NCBI RefSeq assembly: GCF_000381885.1
Contig: NZ_KB907208.1
Span: 186,001 to 250,000 of the forward strand
DNA from: Actinomadura atramentaria DSM 43919
GTDB taxonomy: Bacteria > Actinomycetota > Actinomycetes > Streptosporangiales > Streptosporangiaceae
Reading direction: 5' to 3'
Length of the DNA stretch: 64,000 nt
The position numbers and the translations under genes were made by a program. Positions 15,477 to 25,722 of the stretch are shown piece by piece (position 1 is the first letter of the stretch; each line of letters starts with the position of its first letter). The notes beneath the pieces are model-generated. The model was not told the DNA's origin. It did no database searches and worked only from the letters and a program-made list of their open reading frames with translations.

Positions 15477-18400
15477 ATGAGCGGCGAGCTCGATCAGGAG
15501 AAGTACGACCTGCTCCGGGCCGCGGCGGAGCAGTACGCCGCCGCGCTCGGGGAGCACGGGGACATCGCGGAGACGGACGGCTACCTCCGGCTGTACTACC
15601 GCAACGTCGCCCCCGAGGACCTGATCGGCCGCACGCCGGGCGAAGTGTACGGCCCCGCGATGGCGCACCGCGCGCTCGGCGCGGAGCGCCCGCAGGGCCG
15701 CGCGAAGGTGCGGGTGTTCAACCCGTCCGAGCAGGCGGACGGCTGGGAGGACCCGGGCCGCACGGTCGTGCAGGTCGTCACCGACGACATGCCGTTCCTG
15801 GTCGACTCGGTGACGATGGAGCTGAGCCGCCACAAGCTCACCAACCACATCACCGTCCACCCGCTGATGGGCGTGGACCGCGACGTCGCGGGCCGGTTGA
15901 AGGTGTTCCGCGGCAAGCACGACAGCTCCCGCGACCTGGACGAGTCGTGGATCCACATCGAGGTCGGCCGCGTCTCCGACCCGGACAGGATCGCCGAGCT
16001 GGAGCGGGACCTGCTGCGCGTCCTCGGCGACGTCCGCGTCTCCTACGAGGACCAGGAGAAGATGCGCGAGCGGGCGCTGTCGCTGGCCCGCGAGGTCCGG
16101 GAGAACCCCCCGCTGCGCGGCGACGAGTCCGACGAGGCCGTCGAACTGCTCGAATGGCTCGCGGGCGGCCACTTCACGTTCCTCGGCTACCGCGACTACG
16201 TCCTGGCCGACGACGGGTCCGCGCTGCGGCCCGTCACCGGCACCGGCCTCGGCATCCTGCGCACCGACACCACCGAGTCGGGCAGCTTCGCGTCGCTGCC
16301 GCCGGAGGTCCGCAAGCGCGCCACCGAGCGGCACCTGCTCGTCATCACCAAGGCGAACTCGCGCTCGACCGTCCACCGGCCGGTCTACCTGGACTACATC
16401 GGCGTCAAGAAGTTCGACCGGCACGGCTCGGTGGTGGGGGAGCGGCGGTTCCTCGGACTGTTCGCGCACGTCGCCTACAGCGAGTCGATCGCGCACGTGC
16501 CCGTCCTGAAGCGCAAGGTCGACGACGTCCTGGAGCGCGCCGGGTTCACCGCCGACAGCTACGACGGCCAGGACCTCGTGGAGATCCTGGAGTCCTACCC
16601 GCGCGACGAGCTGTTCCAGATCTCCGCCGACGAGCTGCTGCCGATCGCGCTCGGCACGCTGCGCCTGCGCGAGCGCCGCCAGCTCAAGCTGTTCCTGCGC
16701 AAGGACCCCTACGGCCGGTTCATGTCGTGCATGGTCTACCTCCCGCGCGACCGGTACACGACGAAGGTCCGGCTGCGCATCCAGGAGATCCTGCGCAACG
16801 CGTTCGACGGCGTCTCGGTGGACTACAGCGCGAACGTGACCGAGTCCGTCCTCGCCCGGCTGCACGTCGTGGTGCGCGGCGAGCGCGGCCGGCAGCTCCC
16901 CGACGTGGACGCCGAGGCGCTGGAGCGGCGGCTCGCCAACGCGACCCGCTCCTGGAGCGACTTCCTCGCCGACGCCATCGCCCGCGAGTGCGCCGACGAC
17001 CGCGCCGCCGAGCTGACCGCCCGCTACGGCGAGGCGTTCCCCGAGGGCTACAAGGCCGACTTCACCGCCACCACCGCCGTCGCGGACCTGCGCCGCCTCG
17101 ACGCGCTCGCCGCGGACGGCGACACCTCCATCGACCTGTGGGAGCCCGCGGGCGCGGAGCCGGGCGTCCGGCGGCTGAAGATCTTCCGGCGCGGCGAGCC
17201 GATCATCCTGTCCAAGATGCTGCCGCTGCTGCAGAACATGGGCGTCGAGGTCGTGGACGAGCGGCCGTACGAGATCATGCCCACGGGCGGCCCGCGCGGC
17301 TGGATCTACGACCTCGGCCTGCGCTACACGCCCGCGCCCGGCGTCCCCGAGGACGCGGTGAAGACGCTGTTCCAGGACGCGTTCACCGCACTGTGGAACG
17401 GCCGCATCGAGAACGACGGCTTCAACGCGCTCGTCCTGCACGTCGGCCTGGACTGGCGGCAGACGATGATCCTGCGCGCCTACGCCATGTACCTGCGGCA
17501 GACCGGCACGTCGTTCTCCAAGCGCTACATCGAGCAGGTCCTGCTCGGCAACCCCGGCATCACGCGGCTGCTGGTCCGCCTGTGGGAGAGCCGCCTCGAC
17601 CCGCACCTGGCGGGCGGCGAGATCGAGCGCAGCGTCGGCATCGCCGAGGAGCTGGAGGGCCGCCTGGAGGACGTCCAGAGCCTGGACGAGGACCGCATCC
17701 TCCGCGCCTACCTCGCGATGATCCAGGCGACGCTGCGCACCAACCACTACCAGGGCAAGCCGTACCTGTCGCTGAAGTTCGACCCCGAGGGCATCCCCGA
17801 CCTGCCGCTCCCGCGCCCCAAGTTCGAGATCTTCGTGTACTCGCCGAAGGTCGAGGGCGTCCACCTGCGGTTCGGGTCGGTGGCGCGCGGCGGGCTGCGC
17901 TGGTCGGACCGCCGGGAGGACTTCCGCACGGAGATCCTCGGCCTGGTCAAGGCGCAGGCGGTGAAGAACACCGTCATCGTCCCGGCGGGCGCCAAGGGCG
18001 GGTTCGTCGGCAAGCAGCTCCCCGACCCGGCCGACCGCGAGGCGTGGATGCAGGCCGGGATCGAGTGCTACAAGGACTTCATCTCCGGGCTCTTGGACGT
18101 CACCGACAACCTCGTGGACGGCAAGGTCGTCCCGCCGCCCAACGTCGTCCGGCACGACGGCGACGACACCTACCTCGTCGTCGCCGCCGACAAGGGCACC
18201 GCGACGTTCTCCGACATCGCCAACGGCGTCGCCGCCGAGTACGGGTTCTGGCTCGGGGACGCGTTCGCGTCCGGCGGGTCGGTCGGCTACGACCACAAGG
18301 CGATGGGCATCACCGCGCGCGGCGCGTGGGAGTCGGTGAAGTACCACTTCCGGGTGCTGGGCGTGGATGTGCAGCGCGACGACTTCACCGTCGTCGGCAT

Positions 18401-20297
18401 CGGCGACATGTCCGGGGACGTTTTCGGCAACGGCATGCTGCTCTCGGAGCACATCAAGCTCGTCGCCGCGTTCGACCACCGGCACCTGTTCATCGACCCC
18501 GACCCGGACCCGGCGGCGTCCTACGCCGAGCGGCGGCGCGTGTTCGAGCTGCCGCGCAGCTCCTGGGCCGACTACGACACGTCCCTGATCTCCAAGGGCG
18601 GCGGGGTGTTCCCGCGCACCGCCAAGTCGATCCGGCTGACGCCCGAGATGCGCGCCGCGCTCGGCCTGCCCGACGGCGTCGCCGCGCTCGCCCCCTACGA
18701 GCTGATCCGCGCGGCGCTGCTCGCGCCCGTCGACCTGCTGTGGAACGGCGGCATCGGGACGTACGTGAAGGCGTCCACCGAGAACAACGCCGACGTCGGC
18801 GACAAGGCCAACGACCTCGTCCGCGTGGACGGCGCCGACCTGCGCTGCAAGGTCGTCGGCGAGGGCGGCAACCTCGGCTTCACCCAGCTCGGCCGGATCG
18901 AGTTCGCCCGCACCGGCGGCCTGATCAACACCGACTTCATCGACAACTCCGCCGGGGTCGACACCTCCGACCACGAGGTCAACATCAAGATCCTGCTCGA
19001 CCAGGTCGTGCGGGACGGCGGGCTCGGCCGCAAGCAGCGCGACGAACTGCTCTACAGCATGACCGACGAGGTCGGGGACCTCGTCCTGCGCGACAACTGC
19101 GCGCAGAACGTCGTGCTGGCCGCCGCGCGGGCGCAGGCCCCGTCGATGCTGCACGTCCACACCCGGATGATGCGGCGGCTCGAACGCGACGGCCTGCTCA
19201 AGCGGCGGCTGGAGTTCCTGCCCGACGACAAGGCCCTCGCCGAGCGCCGCCAGGCCGACCGGGGCCTCACCGGGCCGGAGTTCTCCGTCCTGCTCGCCTA
19301 CGCCAAGCTGTCGCTGGACGACGACCTCATCGCCTCCGACCTGCCCGACGACCCGTACCTGGAGTCGTGGCTCGTCGACTACTTCCCGACGCCGCTGCGC
19401 GAGCGGTTCCGGTCCGCGATGGACCGGCACCCGCTGCGCCGCGAGATCATCACGACGGCGGTGGTGAACGACCTCGTCAACAACTCCGGGACGACGTTCG
19501 CGTTCCGCGTCCACGAGGAGACGGGCGCGTCGCCGTCCGACATCGCCCGCGCCTACCTGGTGTCCCGCGCCGTGTTCGACATGCCGCGCTTCTGGCACGC
19601 CGTCGACGGCCTGTCCCACCAGGTGGAGGAGTCCACGCAGATCACGCTGCTGCTGGAGGCCCGCAAGCTCACCGAGCGCGGCGCGCGCTGGCTGCTGCAC
19701 CACCGGCGGCCGCCGTTCGACATCCGCGAGACGATCGACTTCTTCCAGGGCAGCGCGGAGACGCTCGCGCGGCACCTGCCGTCGGTGCTGCAGGGGCTGG
19801 ACCAGGCGGCGTTCACCGAGCGCCGCGACACCTACCGCGAACTCGGCGTCCCCGAGGACCTCGCGGAGCGGTCGGCGGTGCTCGTCCCCGCCTACTCGAC
19901 GTTCGACCTGGTGTCGATCGCGCACGCGATGAGCCGCCCGGTCACCGACGTCGCGGACGTGTACTTCCTGCTCGCCGACCGGCTCCAGCTCGCCCGGCTC
20001 CGCGAACCCGTCATCGCCCTCCCGCGCGACGACCGGTGGCGGTCGATGGCCCGCGCCGCGCTCCGCGACGACCTGTACTCGGCGCACGCGGCGCTCACCC
20101 GCGCCGTCCTCGCGATGAACGAGCCGGGCACGCCCGCCGACGTCAGCCTCACCCGCTGGGCGGACGAGAACCGCACGGCCGTCGACCGCGCCCAGCAGAC
20201 GCTGCTGGAGATCTGGGAGAGCGACAGCTTCGACCTGGCCACCCTCTCGGTCGCCCTCGGCGCGGTCCGCACCCTGGCCACGACGAGCTCCCTGTAA
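15477..20297 (+). CDS. gdh: NAD-dependent glutamate dehydrogenase, large (180-kDa) type
   Basis: Catabolic NAD-GDH interconverting glutamate with 2-oxoglutarate and ammonium. 1606 aa, the size of the L-GDH class known from Streptomyces and mycobacteria. Long N-terminal regulatory region with ACT-like segments (TDDMPFLVDSVTMEL), then the catalytic core: KNTVIVPAGAKGGFVGKQ (about 830-847), DKGTATFSDIAN, YDHKAMGITARGAWESVKYH, and dinucleotide-binding VVGIGDMSGDVFGNGML (about 970). A long helical C-terminal region completes it. GGGGAG lies about 9 nt before the ATG. The mycobacterial homologue is controlled by GarA; no GarA gene is in this window. Confidence 0.95.
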   Translation: MSGELDQEKYDLLRAAAEQYAAALGEHGDIAETDGYLRLYYRNVAPEDLIGRTPGEVYGPAMAHRALGAERPQGRAKVRVFNPSEQADGWEDPGRTVVQVVTDDMPFLVDSVTMELSRHKLTNHITVHPLMGVDRDVAGRLKVFRGKHDSSRDLDESWIHIEVGRVSDPDRIAELERDLLRVLGDVRVSYEDQEKMRERALSLAREVRENPPLRGDESDEAVELLEWLAGGHFTFLGYRDYVLADDGSALRPVTGTGLGILRTDTTESGSFASLPPEVRKRATERHLLVITKANSRSTVHRPVYLDYIGVKKFDRHGSVVGERRFLGLFAHVAYSESIAHVPVLKRKVDDVLERAGFTADSYDGQDLVEILESYPRDELFQISADELLPIALGTLRLRERRQLKLFLRKDPYGRFMSCMVYLPRDRYTTKVRLRIQEILRNAFDGVSVDYSANVTESVLARLHVVVRGERGRQLPDVDAEALERRLANATRSWSDFLADAIARECADDRAAELTARYGEAFPEGYKADFTATTAVADLRRLDALAADGDTSIDLWEPAGAEPGVRRLKIFRRGEPIILSKMLPLLQNMGVEVVDERPYEIMPTGGPRGWIYDLGLRYTPAPGVPEDAVKTLFQDAFTALWNGRIENDGFNALVLHVGLDWRQTMILRAYAMYLRQTGTSFSKRYIEQVLLGNPGITRLLVRLWESRLDPHLAGGEIERSVGIAEELEGRLEDVQSLDEDRILRAYLAMIQATLRTNHYQGKPYLSLKFDPEGIPDLPLPRPKFEIFVYSPKVEGVHLRFGSVARGGLRWSDRREDFRTEILGLVKAQAVKNTVIVPAGAKGGFVGKQLPDPADREAWMQAGIECYKDFISGLLDVTDNLVDGKVVPPPNVVRHDGDDTYLVVAADKGTATFSDIANGVAAEYGFWLGDAFASGGSVGYDHKAMGITARGAWESVKYHFRVLGVDVQRDDFTVVGIGDMSGDVFGNGMLLSEHIKLVAAFDHRHLFIDPDPDPAASYAERRRVFELPRSSWADYDTSLISKGGGVFPRTAKSIRLTPEMRAALGLPDGVAALAPYELIRAALLAPVDLLWNGGIGTYVKASTENNADVGDKANDLVRVDGADLRCKVVGEGGNLGFTQLGRIEFARTGGLINTDFIDNSAGVDTSDHEVNIKILLDQVVRDGGLGRKQRDELLYSMTDEVGDLVLRDNCAQNVVLAAARAQAPSMLHVHTRMMRRLERDGLLKRRLEFLPDDKALAERRQADRGLTGPEFSVLLAYAKLSLDDDLIASDLPDDPYLESWLVDYFPTPLRERFRSAMDRHPLRREIITTAVVNDLVNNSGTTFAFRVHEETGASPSDIARAYLVSRAVFDMPRFWHAVDGLSHQVEESTQITLLLEARKLTERGARWLLHHRRPPFDIRETIDFFQGSAETLARHLPSVLQGLDQAAFTERRDTYRELGVPEDLAERSAVLVPAYSTFDLVSIAHAMSRPVTDVADVYFLLADRLQLARLREPVIALPRDDRWRSMARAALRDDLYSAHAALTRAVLAMNEPGTPADVSLTRWADENRTAVDRAQQTLLEIWESDSFDLATLSVALGAVRTLATTSSL

Positions 20298-20339
20298 CCC
20301 GCCGCGTCCCGCCGCCACCCGGCGGCGGGACGCCGTCGC

Positions 20340-20560
20340 CTCCGTCTCGGGACGCACTCTCCGCCGCGCGGCCCGTCCGGGACGCGTTTCCCGCTACGCG
20401 CCCCGGACGCTGGGCGCTCAGGGCCGCGCGGTTCGTCCGGGACGCTGTGCCGCACGCCTGGTCCGGGACGCGCTCCCTGCCGCCCCCTAGGCGCCTCCGC
20501 CGCGCGGTTCGTCCGGGACGGCTTCCGCGCCGCGCGGCTCGTTGCTGCGTGCGGCCGGTT
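20340..20560. repeat. irregular repeats of a GTCCGGGACGC core
   Basis: The 361-bp gap after gdh has no convincing gene. It holds about six copies of a degenerate element (fullest form GCCGCGCGG-YY-CGTCCGGGACG) at irregular 25-50 bp steps, with cores near 20351, 20381, 20406, 20441, 20467 and 20517. Function unknown. Confidence 0.6.
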
Positions 20561-20658
20561 CGCGCTGCGCCGGTGTCCCGGGAGGCGCATCGCGCCGGGC
20601 GGCGCGTTCCGCGGGTGTGGCACGCTGGCCGTGGTCTTCGGTGCGGGGAGTCGGTCGG

Positions 20659-21336
20659 ATGATCTTCGCGGTGGCGCAGCCGGTGTGCGCGGCGCACGAC
20701 GTGGCGGCGAACGCCGTCGCGCACGCGGACGCCGTGCGGCGGGCGGGCGCGCGGGTCGTGGTGTTCCCCGAACTGTCCCTGACCGGGTACGAGCTGGACG
20801 CCGCGCCGCTCGCGCCGGACGACGACCGGCTCGCCCCGCTCGTCGCCGCGTGCGCGGAGACCGGGACGCTCGCGCTCGCGGGCGCTCCGGTCCCCGGCCC
20901 GCACATCGCGACGCTCGCCGTGACGGGCGGCGGCGTCCGCGTCGTTTACCGGAAGATGCGGCTCGGCGCGGCGGAGGCCGAGCGGTTCGCGCCCGGCGAC
21001 GAGCCGGGGCGCGTCGTCGTGGACGGCGTCCGGATCGGCCTCGCGATCTGCAAGGACACCGGCGACCCCGCGCACGCGGCCGCCACCGCCGCGCGCGGCG
21101 TCGACGTCTACGCGGCCGGGATCGTCCACGCCGCCGACGAGGCCGACGTCCACCCGGCCCGCGCCCGCCGCATCGCGACGGCCCACGGCGTCCCGGTCGC
21201 CCTGGCGAGCTTCGCCGGCCCGACCGGCGGCGGCTACCTCCGCACGGCGGGAAACTCGGGCATCTGGTCCCCGACCGGCACCCTCTTGGCCCACACCGAC
21301 GCAACCCCGGGAACCCTGGCCACCGCCGAACTCTGA
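20659..21336 (+). CDS. carbon-nitrogen hydrolase (nitrilase superfamily)
   Basis: 225 aa, a compact nitrilase-fold amidase. The triad is visible: Glu in VVFPELSLTGYE (about 38), Lys in YRKMRLG (about 99) and Cys in LAICKDTGD (about 133). Gly-Asn-Ser-Gly-Ile and a terminal Leu-Ala-Thr-Ala-Glu-Leu close the fold. Start ATG 20659 has GGGGAG about 8 nt upstream. It is short for the family, lacking C-terminal extensions. Substrate cannot be set from sequence; it stands alone between repeat regions. Confidence 0.87.
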   Translation: MIFAVAQPVCAAHDVAANAVAHADAVRRAGARVVVFPELSLTGYELDAAPLAPDDDRLAPLVAACAETGTLALAGAPVPGPHIATLAVTGGGVRVVYRKMRLGAAEAERFAPGDEPGRVVVDGVRIGLAICKDTGDPAHAAATAARGVDVYAAGIVHAADEADVHPARARRIATAHGVPVALASFAGPTGGGYLRTAGNSGIWSPTGTLLAHTDATPGTLATAEL

Positions 21337-21344
21337 CCGACCGC

Positions 21345-21560
21345 GCGCGACCCCGCCTCGCGGCCGGCGGGTCGAGCGGCCGCCGCCTCTCTGATCTGGC
21401 CGCCACGCGCAACACCCTGCCTCGCGGACGGCGTGGACCGGGCCGTCGATCTGGACCCGGCCGCGTGCGCAACCCCCGCCTCGCGGACGGGTGCGGGCCG
21501 GGCCGTCGATCTGGACCCGGCCGCCGCGCGCACCACTCCGTCCTGCGGCCGGCGGGTCGG
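21345..21560. repeat. about 61-bp tandem repeat, 3.5 units
   Basis: Units start near 21345, 21407, 21467 and 21528 (periods 62, 60, 61 bp). Each opens with GCGC(A)AC, continues with CCTCGCGGACGG-like sequence and ends in GGCCGTCGATCTGGACCCGG; the latter is identical in units 2 and 3. It sits between two convergent genes. The first unit is the most diverged. Confidence 0.8.
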
Positions 21561-21565
21561 ACTTG

Positions 21566-22540
21566 TCAGGAGCCGGTGACCGCCACCGCGCGGCGGTATT
21601 CGCCGGTGACGGCGGGGGCGGCGGGGCGCGCGCCGGTCGGGGGGATCTTCGTCAGGTACTGGATCAGCGTCGTCGCGGCCATGCGGTTCGGGAAGGAGCG
21701 GCGCGGCGTCAGCCCGGTGAGGTCGCCCGCCACCTGGATCTTCGCGCGGCGGGCGGCGCGGTAGCTCTCGTGCCGCCGCAGCACGTACCAGACGAGCGCG
21801 CCGCCGTCCGCCGTGCGCAGCGCGTACGCGGGCGTCCGGTCGGGGACGAACCGCGTCGTCAGCCGCACGCCCCGGCGGCGCAGCGCCGCCTGGCCCGCCA
21901 GCACGGCCCGGTGCGCGCGGACCGCGTCCGGCCCCGTCGCGAGGACGGCCGCCCCGGGCGCGCCCGGCCCGCCGGTCAGCAGCGCGGCGTGCGCCGCGCC
22001 GAGCCGCGCGGGCGCGACCGGGTACCCGGTGGACGTCGGCGGCACCGCCGTCGCGTAGCCGTGCGCGTCGAGCGCGACGCGGTCCAGCACGTCGGCGGCG
22101 GGCAGCGGGTCGGCGGCGAGCAGCCACGCCGCGCCCGGCCGGTCCTTGGCGAACAGCAGCGCGTGCCGCACCGTCCCGCCGGGGCCCCGGCTCAGCGCGC
22201 CGACCGTGAACCAGCGCGGATACCCGCTCACGCGCGGGATGTAGTACGTCGCCCGGCGCAGGTCGACCGGCGCGGGGCGGCGGCCCGCCGCGCGCAGCCG
22301 GGTGAGGGCGGCCAGGTCCATCATGAGCTGCGGCCCGCTCTCGACGGCCGCGAGCCCGGTGCCGTCCAGCGTCGCCGACGCGTGCCGGGCGATGGCCCCG
22401 TACCGGGCCAGCACCCGTTCGGCCTCCGCCCGGTCGATCGCGGGATCGGGCGCCGCGCCGCGCCCCGGCGAGCAGGCGGCGGCGCACGGGACGCACAGCA
22501 GGACGGCCGTCAGCGCGGCGGTGGCGCGGCGTGCGGGCAT
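21566..22540 (-). CDS. lipoprotein of unknown function
   Basis: 324 aa. Lipoprotein signal peptide with a lipobox ending VPCAAAC (Cys about 23). The remainder is a secreted alpha/beta-type domain without catalytic motifs. It shares segments with the lipoprotein at 23936-25000 (YYIPRVSGYPRWFTV with [23 protein letters not shown] with VDAQGYA), so the two are paralogues flanking prfB. A perfect inverted repeat lies upstream. From memory such proteins may be listed under DUF8094; this was not verified. Confidence 0.8.
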   Translation of the reverse strand: MPARRATAALTAVLLCVPCAAACSPGRGAAPDPAIDRAEAERVLARYGAIARHASATLDGTGLAAVESGPQLMMDLAALTRLRAAGRRPAPVDLRRATYYIPRVSGYPRWFTVGALSRGPGGTVRHALLFAKDRPGAAWLLAADPLPAADVLDRVALDAHGYATAVPPTSTGYPVAPARLGAAHAALLTGGPGAPGAAVLATGPDAVRAHRAVLAGQAALRRRGVRLTTRFVPDRTPAYALRTADGGALVWYVLRRHESYRAARRAKIQVAGDLTGLTPRRSFPNRMAATTLIQYLTKIPPTGARPAAPAVTGEYRRAVAVTGS

Positions 22541-22590
22541 GGGGCGGCCCCCGGGGGTGAGGCGGGTACGGGTGCGCCGCCCATCATCGC

Positions 22591-22612
22591 AGTGTCACCG
22601 CAGGGTGACACT
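22591..22612. other. perfect inverted repeat between prfB and lipoprotein gene
   Basis: AGTGTCACC-GCAG-GGTGACACT, a 9-bp perfect stem between the prfB stop and the start of the next minus-strand gene. It could be an operator for the lipoprotein gene or a short terminator of prfB; there is no U tract. Confidence 0.6.
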
Positions 22613-22644
22613 ATGAATGCGGAATGACCGTTATGCCAGGCGGA

Positions 22645-23754
22645 TTACTCGGCCTCGCGCTGCCGCAGCCAGCGGATCTCGGCCTCGATGAACTCGTCCA
22701 GGTCGCCGTCGAGCACCGACGTCGGGTTCCCGACCTCCACCCCCGTGCGCAGATCCTTCACGACCTGGTACGGGTGCAGGACGTAGTTACGGATCTGCGT
22801 GCCCCAGCTACTGGTGCCCTCGCCGCGCAGGGCGGACATCTTCTCCGCCTCCTCCTGCCGCTTGCGCTCCAGCAGCTTGGACTGCAGCACGCCCATCGCC
22901 GTCGCCTTGTTCTGCAACTGGCTGCGCTCGTTCTGGCAGGACACCACGATGCCGGTCGGCAGGTGGGTGATCCGCACCGCCGAGTCGGTCGTGTTGACGC
23001 CCTGGCCGCCGGGCCCGGACGAGCGGTACACGTCGATCCGCAGCTCGGTCTCGTCGATGTCCACGTGGTCGCTCTGCTCGACCACCGGCACCACGTCCAG
23101 CCCGGCGAACGACGTCTGCCGCCGCGCCTGGCTGTCGAACGGGGAGATCCGGACGAGCCGGTGCGTGCCGTGCTCGCCGCGCAGCGTGCCGTAGGCGTAG
23201 GGGGCCCTGACGGTGAACGTCGTGGACTTGATCCCGGCCTCCTCGGCGTAGGAGGTCTCGTAGACCTCCGTCGGGTAGCCGTGCCGCTCGGCCCAGCGCA
23301 GGTACATCCGCTGGAGCTGCTCGGCCCAGTCGGCGGCGTCCACCCCGCCCGCCTGCGCGTTGATCGTGACGAGCGCCTCGCGGGCGTCGTACTCGCCGGA
23401 CATCAGCGTGCGGACCTCGAGCTGCTGGACGGACTTGTGCAGTCCGGCCAGCTCGTCGTCGGCCTCGCGGCGGGTGTCCTCGTCGTCCATCTCGTCGGCC
23501 AGCTCGTACAGCGTGGCGACGTCGTCGAGGCGCTGGCGCAGCCCCTCGACGCGGTTCATCTCGCTCTCCAGGTAGGAGAGGCGGCGCGTCACCGACTGGG
23601 CGTGCTCCTGGTCGCTCCACAGCTCCGGGTCGGCGGACTGCTCGCGCAGCTCGGCGATCTCGCGGCGCATGGCGTCCAGGTCGAGGACCTGCTCGATGCC
23701 CGTGAGCGTCGAGCCCAGTTCCTTGAGCTGATCTTTTGCGTCGATGGCTGCCAC
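22645..23754 (-). CDS. prfB: peptide chain release factor 2
   Basis: Recognises UGA/UAA and triggers peptide release on the ribosome. 369 aa from GTG 23754. The tripeptide anticodon SPF is in [12 protein letters not shown], and the catalytic GGQ (about 249-251) is in [20 protein letters not shown]. The N-terminal helical domain is complete. The gene reads continuously; the +1 programmed frameshift found in many bacterial prfB genes is absent. Its start is adjacent to the divergent lipoprotein gene. Confidence 0.96.
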   Translation of the reverse strand: MAAIDAKDQLKELGSTLTGIEQVLDLDAMRREIAELREQSADPELWSDQEHAQSVTRRLSYLESEMNRVEGLRQRLDDVATLYELADEMDDEDTRREADDELAGLHKSVQQLEVRTLMSGEYDAREALVTINAQAGGVDAADWAEQLQRMYLRWAERHGYPTEVYETSYAEEAGIKSTTFTVRAPYAYGTLRGEHGTHRLVRISPFDSQARRQTSFAGLDVVPVVEQSDHVDIDETELRIDVYRSSGPGGQGVNTTDSAVRITHLPTGIVVSCQNERSQLQNKATAMGVLQSKLLERKRQEEAEKMSALRGEGTSSWGTQIRNYVLHPYQVVKDLRTGVEVGNPTSVLDGDLDEFIEAEIRWLRQREAE

Positions 23755-23935
23755 GCCCCCGAGCCTATCGCCGTCGCGGGACTGCCCGAGCGCGGACCGG
23801 ACGTGCCCGGCGACACCGCCCGCCGAGCCCGCGCCGCCCGGCCAGGGTGGCAGAATGTCCGATCGGGCCGGCGCGAAGGACGCGCGGGACACGGCCCGCC
23901 CGGACGTTGCGCCGGGCTCGTCCGGGGGGCGGGGC

Positions 23936-25000
23936 GTGGACAGGACCTCTTCGAGACCGGCGGCGGTCGCCGCGGCGCTGCTGCTGGCGCTGTCCGGTCT
24001 CGCCGCGTGCGGGGGCGAGGAGCGCCCGCGCGCGCGGCCCGCGCCGCTGCCGAGCGTGCCCGAGCCCGTCTCCGAGCCGCTGACGCCGCAGGTCGCCGAC
24101 CGGGAGTTCCGCACCTACGTCGCCGACGAGGACGTGGCCCGCGCCTCCGGCGACGAGCGGTTGGCGCTGTCCTGGACGTCCGACGGCCAGTCCGCGCTGA
24201 CCGCCGCCGAGTTCCGCCGCGCCGCCTTCGACGGCGACCCGGTGCGCCGCTTCACCTACGGCAAGCCGAAGCTGTGGGTCCCGAAGCTGAAGGAGGACGT
24301 CTACCCGCAGTGGTTCGTGGCGTCCGTCCCGCGCACCGTCGCGGGGAAGCCGAAGTCGACCGGCACGGCGCTGATGGCGTTCATGCGCCGCTCCGCCGAG
24401 ACCGGCTGGCGGCTCAGCTTCAGCACCGAGCTGCGGCCGAAGGCCAAGCCGCCCAAGGTCGTCGTGGACGCGCAGGGCTACGCCGAACCGCTCGCCACCA
24501 CCGACGAGACCGTGCTGATCCGGCCCCGCGAGGTGCCCGGCATCCAGGCGACGATGGCGTCGGAGGGCCCCGACAGCGTCGCCGCGAAGGTCATGAAGAA
24601 GGGCGACCTCACCTCCGGGTACTACAAGCAGACCCGCAAGGAGAGGAAGAAGGCCGCGGACAAGAAGTTCACGCGGCAGATCGTGTTCGTCGCGACGCCC
24701 TACCCGTACTTCTCGCTGCGCACCGAGCACGGCGGCGGGCTCGTGCTGTACTCGCTGTTCCGCAACAGCGTGACGCGCGGCGACGTCGAGAACCCCAAGA
24801 TCAAGCCCGCGATCCCGGGCAACGTGGCGCACCTCCTGGACGGGACGGTCGAGGGCGTCGAGATCGACGTCACCGAGGCGTACCAGTACGCGGTGACCGA
24901 CCCGGCGCGCGCCAAGAAGGGCAAGGCGCAGCCGAAGGCCGACGTCGTCGGCTCGACCGGCGCGCCCGTCAAGGCGAACACGCCCAAGCTGAAGGACTGA
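23936..25000 (+). CDS. lipoprotein of unknown function (paralogue)
   Basis: 354 aa from GTG 23936, chosen because it puts a normal n-region before the lipobox LSGLAAC; an ATG at 23854 would give an overlong leader. The mature part contains [34 protein letters not shown] and a Lys-rich segment ([17 protein letters not shown]). Related to the lipoprotein on the other side of prfB. Surface protein of unknown role, transcribed divergently from prfB. Confidence 0.82.
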   Translation: MDRTSSRPAAVAAALLLALSGLAACGGEERPRARPAPLPSVPEPVSEPLTPQVADREFRTYVADEDVARASGDERLALSWTSDGQSALTAAEFRRAAFDGDPVRRFTYGKPKLWVPKLKEDVYPQWFVASVPRTVAGKPKSTGTALMAFMRRSAETGWRLSFSTELRPKAKPPKVVVDAQGYAEPLATTDETVLIRPREVPGIQATMASEGPDSVAAKVMKKGDLTSGYYKQTRKERKKAADKKFTRQIVFVATPYPYFSLRTEHGGGLVLYSLFRNSVTRGDVENPKIKPAIPGNVAHLLDGTVEGVEIDVTEAYQYAVTDPARAKKGKAQPKADVVGSTGAPVKANTPKLKD

Positions 25001-25009
25001 GCCGCGCGC

Positions 25010-25195
25010 TCAGGCCGCGCAGCGCTGCAGCAGCAGCGCCCCGAACAGCAGCGCGAGCAGCGCAGCGAGCACGAGCACCGGTGGGATGGACGGCCCGTCG
25101 CCGTGCATGCGGGCGCGGACCGCGCGGCAGCTCGGGCAGCGCCCCTCGCTCACCGGATGCGAGCAGTGTGCGCAGATCAGGTGGTCGCAGCTCAT
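25010..25195 (-). CDS. small zinc-ribbon membrane protein
   Basis: 61 aa. The N-terminal Cys-rich ribbon has CDHLICAHC then CPSC, enough for one zinc site, followed by a single C-terminal membrane helix (about 38-56, PPVLVLAALLALLFGALLL). GAGAGGGG precedes the ATG. Function unknown. Convergent with the upstream lipoprotein gene, 9 nt apart. Confidence 0.7.
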   Translation of the reverse strand: MSCDHLICAHCSHPVSEGRCPSCRAVRARMHGDGPSIPPVLVLAALLALLFGALLLQRCAA

Positions 25196-25722
25196 CCGGC
25201 TGCCCCTCTCAGCGGGATGTTCCTGGCAGGAAGAACTTTAGGCTCCGTTTCGCGCCATTAGGCATGGGCTGGCGGTAAAGTCCTGCGAGAACGCTGGGGG
25301 GCGCGAGTGGTCGGGGCGGTGGACGTCCGCCCGTACACTGCTCGGTGCGTCCCGGTTACCGAACCGAGACGCGCCGGAGCCCTGCCGGTGACCTTCGTCT
25401 CGACGCCGGTCGCCGCCGGCGGGCCTTCGGTCCCCTGGAGTCGGCCGTCCCTCGCCCGGACGGCCTCGCACTGGAGGTGACCCATCGGCCGCAGCGCCGG
25501 CGGTATGATTCCGCCCCGGACTCCTCGCCGGGAGACCCCGGCGGCCCCGTGGCCGCGCCGGGCCCGGCGGACCGACGTCCCGCCCGCCCGCCCGGCGGCG
25601 CGGCCCAGCCTCGGCGCGAGTGCGTCAGCTCCGCGCGACGACCGACGAAAGACGCGACTCCTCCCGCACGAGACCTCGCGGGTCCTTCGCAAGAATGGTG
25701 CTGAAACCGCCGTGATGCAGCC
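25196..25722. other. 527-bp intergenic region before ftsE
   Basis: No supported gene, RNA or strong repeat found. Overlapping open frames on both strands have poor composition and no ribosome-binding sites. It must contain the ftsEX promoter, which could not be placed. Confidence 0.5.

Noticed and set aside
15471..20357. 1628-aa frame antisense to the glutamate dehydrogenase gene
   Set aside because: It is a shadow of the GC-rich coding strand. The sense product matches a known enzyme from end to end.
22645..23754. Programmed +1 frameshift in prfB
   Set aside because: The gene is open from GTG to stop in one frame and no in-frame UGA or slippery site is present near codon 25.
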